A DNA stretch of 64,000 nt from Semisulcospira habei (Eukaryota; Mollusca; Gastropoda; Semisulcospiridae), in the NCBI GenBank assembly GCA_036245525.1, contig BTPG01000003.1:163632107-163696106 (forward strand). Reading direction: 5' to 3'. Numbering within the stretch: the stretch's first letter is position 1; each line of letters starts with the position of its first letter. The translations under genes and the position numbers were made by a program. A model generated the notes under the pieces. It was not told the origin of the DNA. It searched no databases and worked only from the letters and a program-made list of their open reading frames with translations. Positions 37,175 through 47,658 of the stretch are shown here, in pieces.

Positions 37175-37690
37175 CCGCTGAGCGGTAAAGTCAGCACCAG
37201 TTAAAGGGTTAATGAAATATAATTTCCCCGAGGCCGGCTTGTACTGAAATGAAAAATAAAATTTACGTAGTACTTACAGTTCGTTTCGGCTGTATCTGAT
37301 TTGCAGCCAAAATGTATTTATATCTGTAAGTAAATATAGGGATTTAATTAACCCCATCACTGCAGTTGTTGCAGATTCTGTTTCTGAAAACGTTTTTGAA
37401 TCAACTTGGAAAAAACGTTAGTCGTCTTTGTAACATGGTCGAAGTGCGAGTAATTTTGAATAGCCGGTAACTGCCTGTCCAAGTGCTATGCAAAACTATC
37501 CCTACAATGCAGATGGACATTTTGTGGGCAGTTTCACAGCCTTGCAAAAGTTTCCTGCAATTCGCGGATGACTGCTAAAGGTATCAACAAGAGGTATAGA
37601 GCTTCATTAGCCCTCCCATCTGAGGATCTAGGTCCCATTTTAGTCGGAGATTGAAGGGATACTACTCACGAATTATTAGATATGGATATT

Positions 37691-37789
37691 ATATATTATC
37701 TATATATATTATATATCTTAAATATATTATATATATACTATAAAGATATATATATATTATATATAATAATATTATATATATTATATCTT
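37691..37789. repeat. AT-rich TATATA-type tract
   Basis: TATAT/ATATTA repeats mark the left edge of the 13-kb insertion cluster in copy 2. Confidence 0.75.
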
Positions 37790-38137
37790 TACTTATAACA
37801 AAGGCGTCGCCCAAGCCAAAAAATGCACTCAATCAGAGTAGCTCCAAGGGACATAATTTTTCAATAAATTCTGAGAATGCTGTGCTAATGCCATGGAAAT
37901 CCAGGCTGGTAAGCTTGCATTGTGTCATCAGGACATCAGCTGTCCTTTTGTGACTGCATCGCTTATTAGATCTTTTGAGCCTTCCACTGAACACCTACTA
38001 CATAAAGTAATAGGGACTACCCCCAGGCGCCCCGCAACCCGCTGGAGAATATCCAGTCCTTCCCCCGAGAGGGGAGGCTAGTGCATGAATATTCCCAAAC
38101 AGATCTTGGACCTGCTGGATAGATTTAAGATTTTGCC

Positions 38138-38181
38138 GCCTACGACCGGTTTCGACCCAAAGTGGGTCTCATCAGGTAGGC
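38138..38181 (-). ncRNA. Hammerhead ribozyme, type I
   Basis: Minus strand: GCCTAC, CTGATGA, stem II GACCC/GGGTC with loop ACTTT, GAAA, minimal stem III CCGG, T-C cleavage position, GTAGGC closing stem I. All core positions of the hammerhead consensus (CUGANGA, GAAA, NUH) are present. Confidence 0.85.
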
Positions 38182-38255
38182 ATACGGCGTAACCTGAAAT
38201 TGCAAACACAACGCATATACTAGAAGCCGCCTCCAGAATTTGACTGGTAGCAACC

Positions 38256-38894
38256 CCACCCGGGTCTGCCCTGGGGGACTTGGGTGGGGTTAGGTATTTT
38301 TTAGTTCCCAGGGTCACCCTGGTCAGCCCAACAGGGTGGGTTTTTCTCTCTATTCTGGGGCTTGTGTTTCTGTCTACCCGAGGTCCATTCACCTGTATTT
38401 GCCTTTTTTAAACTCTCCCTACTGTCTGCACTGCCTGTAGCTCTTGATATTGGATGTGTGTTGCTAAATGGTCTTAGCTTTATTTAGGCCCCATGTGTTA
38501 GGTTTATTTAATGTGTTTGACCGGCTGGCGACATACATTCAATGTTCTGTTTAGTTGGTTGTTTTTTTTCACAAGCAGTGCAGGCACGTCCTGAGAAAGC
38601 CTTGTTGCTGTCGGGACGTTAAGCAATGTACAATCAATCAATCAACCATTCACCTGTATTTGCCCTTTTAAAACTCTCCCTACTGTCTGCACTGCTTGTA
38701 GCTCTTGATATTGGATGTGTGTTGCTAAATGGTCTTAGCTTTATTTAGCCCCATGTGTTAGGTTTATTTAATGTATTTGACCGTCTGGCGACATACATTC
38801 AATGTTCTGTTTTGTTTTTTTTCACAAGCAGTGCAGCCACGTCCTGAGAAAGCCTTGTTGCTGTCGGGACGTTAAGCAATGTACAATCAATCAA
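38256..38894 (+). mobile_element. SINE-like element A, dimer with 16-bp TSD
   Basis: TTGACTGGTAGCAACC at 38240-38255 and 38895-38910. Contains one full unit (to about 38642) followed by a second unit lacking the 5' third, each ending GACGTTAAGCAATGTACAAT plus ATCA repeats. One TSD encloses both, so the dimer was inserted as a unit or arose by later unequal exchange. Confidence 0.87.
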
Positions 38895-39398
38895 TTGACT
38901 GGTAGCAACCACTAGTGCAGCGTGGATTGCATCCCTAAAGCTTTATGGGGTGTTGCAGTGGAAGAAGACTGACTAATTTTGAAAAGGCAACACCTAGGCA
39001 TTTTTGTGGTACAATTATTCTTTACTTATAACAAAGGCGTCGCCCAAGCCAAAAAATGCACTCAATCAGAGTAGCTCCAAGGGACATAATTTTTCAATAA
39101 ATTCTGAGAATGCTGTGCTAATGCCATGGAAATCCAGGCTGGTAAGCTTGCATTGTGTCATCAGGACATCAGCTGTCCTTTTGTGACTGCATCGCTTATT
39201 AGATCTTTTGAGCCTTCCACTGAACACCTACTACATAAAGTAATAGGGACTACCCCCAGGCGCCCCGCAACCCGCTGGAGAATATCCAGTCCTTCCCCCG
39301 AGAGGGGAGGCTAGTGCATGAATATTCCCAAACAGATCTTGGACCTGCTGGATAGATTTAAGATTTTGCCGCCTACGACCGGTTTCAAATTCTGGAGG

Positions 39399-39772
39399 CG
39401 GCTTCTAGTATATGCGTTGTGTTTGCAATTTCAGGTTACGCCGTATGCCTACCTGATGAGACCCACTTTGGGTCGAAACCGGTCGTAGGCGGCAAAATCT
39501 TAAATCTATCCAGCAGGTCCAAGATCTGTTTGGGAATATTCATGCACTAGCCTCCCCTCTCGGGGGAAGGACTGGATATTCTCCAGCGGGTTGCGGGGCG
39601 CCTGGGGGTAGTCCCTATTACTTTATGTAGTAGGTGTTCAGTGGAAGGCTCAAAAGATCTAATAAGCGATGCAGTCACAAAAGGACAGCTGATGTCCTGA
39701 TGACACAATGCAAGCTTACCAGCCTGGATTTCCATGGCATTAGCACAGCATTCTCAGAATTTCTTGAAAAAT

Positions 39773-39773
<1 letters not shown>
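39399..39773 (+). mobile_element. Hammerhead-bearing retroelement, plus orientation
   Basis: Starts at AATTCTGGAGGCGGCTTCTA and runs through the ribozyme to CAGAATTTCTTGAAAAATTA. It is the inverted partner of 38911-39398, so the pair forms a long foldback of about 380 bp per arm. Confidence 0.75.
39447..39490 (+). ncRNA. Hammerhead ribozyme, type I
   Basis: GCCTAC (39447-39452), CTGATGA (39453-39459), stem II G+ACCC / GGGT+C (39460-39474) with loop ACTTT, GAAA (39475-39478), CCGG (39479-39482), TC with predicted cleavage after 39484, GTAGGC (39485-39490). Outside stem I, GCC (about 39440-39443) can pair with GGC (39490-39493), leaving a GTAT internal loop suited to the loop-loop contact of natural hammerheads. 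Confidence 0.88.
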
Positions 39774-39820
<47 letters not shown>

Positions 39821-39834
39821 CATATTCATCATCT

Positions 39835-39862
<28 letters not shown>
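39774..39862. repeat. TA tract and ATC tract
   Basis: TA repeats (about 39774-39820), then CATCAT repeats (about 39835-39862) that form the 3' tail of the RTE-like LINE read on the minus strand. Confidence 0.9.
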
Positions 39863-41119
<1,257 letters not shown>

Positions 41120-41310
41120 GTGTTAAAAGTAAAGAATAACTGTACCACAAAACTGCCTAGGTGTTGCCTTTTCAAAATTAGTATGTCTTCTTCCACTGCA
41201 ACACCTCATAAAGCTTTAGGGATGCAATTCACTTTGTACAAGTGGTGCTACCAGTAAATTCTGGAGGCGGCTTCTAGTACATGCGTTGTGTTTGCAATTT
41301 CAGGTTACGC
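41120..41310 (+). mobile_element. Hammerhead element, left part, split by LINE
   Basis: AAAAGTAAAGAATAACTGTA ... TTTGCAATTTCAGGTTACGC. In the copy at 39399 this continues straight into CGTATGCC and the ribozyme; here the 8.7-kb LINE interrupts and the element resumes at 49971. Confidence 0.8.
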
Positions 41311-42003
41311 ATTCGACTCGCAACAGCCGAGACGAGCAGATCGAGCTCCAGAGTGCAGCCAAGCGAGACGCTGAACAGTGTGTAGCTGAAAGTGAGTGTG
41401 ATAGGACGGTGACGGAGCTACGAGTAGTATCCGTCACCAACTAGCTAGTACGTAGAGTAGCCAAGCAGCAGTGGATGATAGATAGATTGTGGTAGTGTAG
41501 AATAGGCTTCAGGAGTCAGTAGCCCGTTAGGGCGGCGACTCCTGGCCTGGCCATAGATTAGTTAGAATAGACTAGGGCGGCCAATCACCCTACCCTCAGT
41601 CCAGGACCAAACACGGACGCCATCCAAGCAAGCAAGAGACGTAAAGGTTGAAAACAAGGGAGGACCCCCTGTGGGCCACTTTTCTTAAATATTCTTCTAT
41701 TTCTATTTCTTCTATAGAATTAGCTAGCCACTAGTTAAGGGACCAACCCAAACGTTTACGCTTAGACTCCCGAATACGCCTGGGCATAAGATTACGCTAT
41801 AGCTACAACGCTTACGCTTAAAAAACAGTTACGCCTACGCTTAGACAGTTTCCACGATTAAACTTAGACAGTTCTTACGCCTACGAACAGACAGAGCTTA
41901 CGCCTACGACTAAAATCGAGTAAAGTAAACAAAAAAGGCCCAAAGAGGGGCCTAGAACGAAAGGAACGGGCTGGCCAGGGTCGACCCGTACACCAAAAAC
42001 AAG
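41311..42003 (+). promoter_or_regulatory. 5' UTR of the large LINE
   Basis: Nearly 700 bp upstream of the gag start with no long ORF. 41755-41930 holds degenerate repeats of TTACGCCTACG and CTTAGACAGTT. LINE 5' UTRs carry internal promoters; none can be proven here. GCATTC occurs at both element edges (41309-41314 and 49966-49971) and may be a short TSD. Confidence 0.65.
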
Positions 42004-43162
42004 ATGGCTACACAAGAGGGCCATTTGAATTTGAATAGAGGCCAAGATGGCGGCCACTCGGATTCAAATTCGAATATTGGCCAAGATGGCGGCCAAAAAC
42101 CAAACAAAGAACAGCCAGGCGGGAACACCCGGGGTGGCAACAAAGAGAACACGCCCGGGGAGGGGCGCATAACTCGCCAGGCAGCGGCCAGAGGCAGAAA
42201 CAAACGAAAGGGAGAGGAAGATCCCCCAATGACCCAAACGCTAGAAAATAACGATAACAACAAGGGAGACACGCCCAACGTGACTGAAACAGCAACGGGG
42301 ACCGACCGCCACAACGAGGAGGAAAAACCCTCGGTCGGACGTTGACTCAGACTCGGAACCGGAAAATGACCCCGGAGATAAGTTCACCACAGCACGTCGC
42401 CGACCTAGGTACCGACCCAAAGAGAGAAATATGTTCTCATTCCCGGTCATCATCACACCGGAGGATGGGTCACCTGACCGGTTCACAAAGAACATAAAAG
42501 AACTCTACGAGGTGCTGGCAGACACATTTGGTCCATCTGACACAAAAAGAATAACGTACGGTAAACGCATCCTAATTGCCTGCGCTACCAAGAACCAACA
42601 AGAAAGAGCCCTGACCAAAACGCTCGTCGGAACAACAAAAGTGAGATGCACCATCTCCAACACCCCTAGAGACAAGACCAAAGAAGTAAAAGCCCTCGGC
42701 GTGGTAAAACCGATATCCCCCGAGGAAGACCTAACCTATGTGACGGACGAAGTAAAAAAACAACACCCGAGGGCAAGAGTACTGAAAAGATTAACACTAA
42801 GGGATGGCCAACCAAGCAGGGCCATTCTGGTGGAGTTCCCGGGTGAGGCCCTCCCCAGAACAATCAAAATAGGGGGCGAAATTTTCCACCCAGAAAGATT
42901 TAAAGGGAACGCACTGATGTGCAACAACTGTCAAAGGTTTGGGCACCCCGCCCAAGTATGCAAAGCTCCGCCCAGGTGCGCTAAATGCAGCGAAAATCAC
43001 CACACGAAAGAATGCACAGTCACCGACCGAGCAAAATTCGTATGCCCCAACTGCTCAGGTGACGGCCACTCCGCCCACTACGGGGGCTGTGAACTAAAAA
43101 GAGACCACAACAAAGCAGCCCGCACAGCCAACCTTGGCAAGTACCATACTTTAAAGCCCTAA
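42004..43162 (+). pseudogene. LINE ORF1 (gag-like, CCHC zinc knuckles), one frameshift
   Basis: Nucleic-acid-binding ORF1 protein. It starts MATQEGHLNLNRGQDGG, a Gly/Asn-rich basic leader. The first frame (to 42345) shifts at about 42325-42341 into a second frame that continues VDSDSEPENDPG and then MFSFPVIITPEDGSP (42431 on). Near the end are three Cys/His knuckles: CNNCQRFGHPAQVC, CAKCSENHHTKEC and CPNCSGDGHSAHYGGC. The stop TAA is at 43160-43162 and overlaps the next ATG. Such gag-type ORF1 is typical of I, Jockey and R1-group LINEs. Confidence 0.85.
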
Positions 43163-43806
43163 TGAGCTACAGAAACAACAAAAGCGGTACAAATCACCGA
43201 GAAGAGGCAGAGCCACGATCGGCAAACAATGACGCACCCCCCAGCAATCGAACCAGGACCGAACACCCACAAAAAGGACAAGGAGCACACGCAAACACTC
43301 CATCAGGATCAGCTCAAGGACAAAACACACACACCCCTAACCAACCAAACCAACTTAACAGGCAGCAAACACAGCCGAACAACACCCAACAGGCAGGCCT
43401 CCTACACCCCACGGTCAGGGCAGGAGGGATCACACACAGGTCGGACGAAGAACAGACACGAAACGAGGTAGCAATCACCACTCGCCCCAATTCAGCCCAC
43501 AGACAACAACAAGCGGAGGCCGCCTACGTGTTGGACGGAACACATATAGACAGAACGAGTCTAACCATGCCCGCCTTCCTCACCTGGAGCGGCCTGGAGT
43601 CACAATACGGAAGAGCCAAACCAACAGAAGGAGGGCTCAGCCCGAGCGAACAAGCGGCCCTGAACACCAATGAGCGACTCCAATTCAGAATCTGGCTCAT
43701 GGGCTGGGGCCTCAGCCAGATGAAAGACATCAGAACAAACGGCAACGAGACAGACCTCACCACCTTTCTCCGATACTTTCAAGAAACACTCCAAGTACTA
43801 AGTTAA
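43162..43806 (+). CDS. Intermediate ORF between gag and pol of the LINE
   Basis: 214 codons starting in TAATG, where the last A of the ORF1 stop is the first base of this ATG. The N-terminal half is rich in Gln, Asn, Thr and His. The C-terminal half is more ordered (LTMPAFLTWSGLESQYG, LMGWGLSQMKDIRTNG). It ends at TAA two bases before the ORF2 ATG. It may be the C-terminal part of ORF1 split off by a frameshift, or a separately translated ORF. No known domain recognised. Confidence 0.65.
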   Translation: MSYRNNKSGTNHREEAEPRSANNDAPPSNRTRTEHPQKGQGAHANTPSGSAQGQNTHTPNQPNQLNRQQTQPNNTQQAGLLHPTVRAGGITHRSDEEQTRNEVAITTRPNSAHRQQQAEAAYVLDGTHIDRTSLTMPAFLTWSGLESQYGRAKPTEGGLSPSEQAALNTNERLQFRIWLMGWGLSQMKDIRTNGNETDLTTFLRYFQETLQVLS

Positions 43807-43807
43807 G

Positions 43808-46800
43808 ATGGCAGGCCTTCACATCCTCCAATGGAACTGCAGGTTCCTCTACTCCAAACTAGACGAGTTCAGAAACTGGCTAACCCCTAACCCCCCGGAA
43901 ATCCTCGCCCTCCAGGAGACGGGTTTCCGGGATAACCCCCCCAAAAAAAAAAAATAAATAAATAAATAAATAAATAATAATAATAAATAAATAAATAAAA
44001 ATAAATAAAGGGGTGCTAATACCCACCAATTTATAAAAGTAGGGTAGATAAAAGAGGAGGAGGCGTAGCCATCTACACCAAAACAGAATTAGCAATCACG
44101 GAAATCACCCACACGCTAAACCCACAAATAGAGGCCATAATAGGTGAAATAACCACAACATCAAATCGTAAACTAAAAATAGTAAACACCTACATCCCCA
44201 ACGAAAGGGCCTATAGCCAAATACCAGTAGAAGATCTTAAAGAACTACTACTAGCAGGGGACATAGTGGTCGGAGACTTTAACGCAAAAAGCCCCCAATG
44301 GGACGAAAACCAAATAACCTCAGACACAGCGGGTAAAAACCTTGAGCAAGCCATAAATGAAACCCAAATGTGTATACTAAATACCGGGGAACCCACCCAC
44401 ATGTTCGCCCAAGGTAACGCAGACACCATGAACGCACTAGACATAGCGGTAGCCGCCAACACCATCGCTGTTAAGGCACAATGGCAAGTGAATAACGACA
44501 ACTTAGGGAGCGACCACTTCCCCACCCTGATAACTATTAATGATAGGGACGAACCCCCACCAACACACCACCCCGGAGCCCCACAAAAAATTAATACTTT
44601 ACGAACAGACTGGGAAACGTACCACGAATTAACGAGATTCTCCCCAAACTGGGACGACAAACACAACATAGACGATAAAACGGCCTACATCACAGACCAC
44701 ATTATCAGATCAATCAAGGAGTGCACCCCCGCCGGATCGGATAATGGGAGACCAGGGAAATCCTGGTGGAATAAGGCCTGTGATCGAGAAGTAAAAAGTA
44801 GGAAAAGAAAGCTCCAAATCTGGAAAAAACACAAAACGCCCGAAAATAGAATAGAATACAAACGTGCCAAAGCCATAGCAGACCGAACGGTAAAAGAAGC
44901 CAAAAAAGAAGACTGGCATGCCTTCACAGAATCAATTAACATCAACACTAAGATTAAAGAAAGCTGGGATAAAATCAAAGCCATTAACAATGGCCCAAGA
45001 ACCAGCATGCCATCTCTAAAAATAGAAAACAGAGTGTATGCCACCGATCAAGACAAAGCTGACTTACTAGCCCACACATTTAGCCAAGCTAGCTCAAATG
45101 ACAACTTAACCCCGGAATTCCGGGACCTCAAACCCCACTTAAGTACATGCTTTGAACAACCAACACAAATAAATAACTACGAGCTAGACAACGAAATAAC
45201 ACTTCTAGTACTAACACAAGCCCTAAGAACCACCGGAAAGGGCAAAGCCCCCGGCATAGACCTAATCACATACGAGATGATTCAAAGAAGCGACCCCTCC
45301 ATGAAAATAGCTATAACCGCCCTCTTTAACGACATCTACTCCAAAGGGATATTCCCCACACAATGGAAAAACGCAGTAGTCGTCCCCCTCCCCAAACCAG
45401 GAAAACCAACACACCAACCAAATAGCTACAGACCCATAGCGCTAACATCACAACTAGGCAAAATGCTAGAAAAAAATACTCAAATACCGACTCATGTCAT
45501 ACTGCGAGAAACACCACATCTTACACACCCCCCCCCCCCCCCCCCCCAACAAAACGGATTCAGGAAAAAACGCAGCACACTCGACCACCTAACTACTCTA
45601 CAACAAGAGATACTAAACACTCATAAAGAGAGAGGTACTGAACTCATCGGAAATTTTCTGGATATAGAAAAAGCGTACGACATGGTATGGCACGATAAAC
45701 TACTAAGCAGACTGGGCTACCTAGGAATATCTAACAAAATGTACAACTTTGTGAAATCCTTCCTGGCCGGCAGACGAATAACAGTCAAAGTAGGTAATGC
45801 GCTATCAAGGGAACACACCCTAGAAAACGGAGTCCCACAAGGTTCAGTGCTTAGCCCCCTCCTGTTCACACTCCTACTCACAGGCCTCCACCACGTTGTC
45901 AGGCACAATAAAATAATGCAATTCGCAGACGACACCTCACTAATAGGAAAAATTAAGAGCAGACAAAGAAATTTCAATTGGGAATTAGTAGGCATCCAAG
46001 AATTCCAGCAAGACCTGACAAGAATAGAAAATTGGCTAGTAAGAGCAGGCCTCAAAATTTCCCCCGACAAAACCCAAGCAATCATCTTCAGGACCCACCA
46101 AAGCCCAAAATACCAAATAAGAGCCCCCATCCCTAAACTACATATTGGTAAAGTAGACATAGAATATCGTAAAAACATCAAGTTCCTAGGAGTTACATTC
46201 ACAAGTAACAACAACTGGTCACCATATATAGATCAAATATGCCAGTCGGCCAGGAAAGGAGTTAACCTAATGCGCAAAGTAACCGACCCCAAATCACTAC
46301 TAAACCTCTACCACGCATTCGTAATGTCTAGGCTACTATACGCAGCCCCACTCCTCACTAACTTAAACAAAACTCAAACCAAAAAAACTCCTCTCAGTAC
46401 AAGCAGATGCTTTGAAGGTAGTCCTGGGGGTCCCCAGACACACCCCCGTGACCTGCTTGTGCTGGCAGAGTGTGGCCAGAAACCCATAACGCTCACAATA
46501 ATGGAAAGAGATGCCAATCTGTACTATAAAACAATAAGCATGCCAGAAGACCACCCGGCCAAACTCACACTCACCTCCAACCACAAACCCATAAGTCAAC
46601 CCACCCAAACGCCGCAAATAAAAGCAGCAGTCCAAAAGATCGAGGACACCATAAAACTCAAACTACCAAATAGAACCCCTAACCACCAAATAACGGTCCC
46701 ACCATGGAAACTCCCACAAATAGAGGTAGACCTGGACCTTACTAAATACCAGAAAACAACAGACGGGCCTAAAATGAAGATGGAATTCGATATCAAAAAA

Positions 46801-47658
46801 ACTACTACATACAAAAACTACACAATCATCTACACAGACGGGTCCCATGACCCAACCAGCCACGCAACCGGACTAGGTATCCACGTTCCCAACAAATCGG
46901 ATCGGGCTATCAAACTACCGGACCATACATCATGTTCACAGCAGAGCTCACGGCCATCTTGGGAGCCATCAAAGTAATAAAAGTCGACCTCCAGAGAGCC
47001 AAGCACGTGCTCATAGTGACGGACTCCCTATCGGCAATACAAGCGATTCAGAACCTAGACTCGTTCAGGGAAGATCTAACATACCTGGTCAGACTAAGAG
47101 CAGCCGAACTATCAGAACGCGGCCAAACAGTTAAAATCATGTGGGTCCCTTCCCATGTGGGAATCCTAGGCAACGAACGAGCAGACGGAATAGCGAAGAA
47201 AGGCCTCGACCAAGAATCGAGCTTCTTCAACCTACCCCTCTCAGCAAACGAAAGGTCAAGAGCACTCCGACCCGCCTTCCAAAACCTATGGGAAAAAGAA
47301 TTTCATCAGACCAAAAGGGGAAGACAAAAAAATCTAACGAGGGTACTTAACAACACACCCATCCTCTTTTCAGGCAAAAAGGAGAGATCAGTCACGGCTA
47401 ACAAGAGTCCGATTGGGGGGCGAAAGATACCTAGTCCTCCCAACCCAAATAATGTGCACATGCGGACTCATTCTTACCACAGAACACATACTGCTAGACT
47501 GCCCAAACATAGAAGAAAGCAGAACCACAATAGCAGATAAACTCAACACACCCCTCACCCTAGAAGGCCTCATAAACCCCGACGCAACAACATGGTGCAC
47601 TACCACCAAACACACAATTCACCTACTCAACGAACACCCCCTAGTTAAGTACATATAA
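43808..47658 (+). pseudogene. LINE ORF2: endonuclease, RT, RNase H (broken)
   Basis: Starts MAGLHILQWNCRFLYSKLDE (endonuclease N-terminus; LALQETG follows). An AAAT repeat at 43951-44008 destroys the next part. The endonuclease resumes with GGGVAIYTKTE, VVGDFNAKSPQWD and LGSDHFP. RT: GKAPGIDLITYEMI, NSYRPIALTSQLGKMLE, LDIEKAYDMVWHDKLLSRLG, NGVPQGSVLSPLLF, MQFADDTSLIG, IKFLGVTFTSNNNWSPY. RNase H: IIYTDGSHD, then after a frameshift at about 46920 FTAELTAIL, LIVTDSLSAIQ, MWVPSHVGILGNERADGIAK (the D-E-D-D set). After another shift near 47.4 kb the Cys/His end reads CTCGLILTTEHILLDCPN. The RNase H points to the I superfamily; the exact clade is open. Confidence 0.9.
43951..44008. repeat. AAAT microsatellite in endonuclease domain
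   Basis: Poly(A) followed by AAAT and AAT units, replacing part of the endonuclease coding sequence between DNPPK and RGGGVAIYTK. Confidence 0.95.

Larger units (their letters stand above)
37790..39398 (-). mobile_element. Hammerhead-bearing retroelement copies, minus orientation
   Basis: Two stretches (37790-38239 and 38911-39398) share over 400 bp of near-identical sequence from CAAAGGCGTCGCCCAAGCC to GCCGCCTACGACCGGTTTC. They are separated by the inserted SINE dimer at 38256-38894. The first contains a full minus-strand hammerhead; the second stops inside the motif (39369-39386). A 62-codon frame (37893-38081, 39126-39314) runs antisense to the ribozyme and has no known domain. Direct repeats with hammerheads are known from Penelope-like elements and retrozymes. 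Confidence 0.72.

Noticed and set aside
37893..38081. The 62-residue conserved frame as a real small gene
   Set aside because: Identity among three copies reflects recent repeat duplication, it lies antisense to the ribozyme and no domain or start context supports it. Kept as a finding only.
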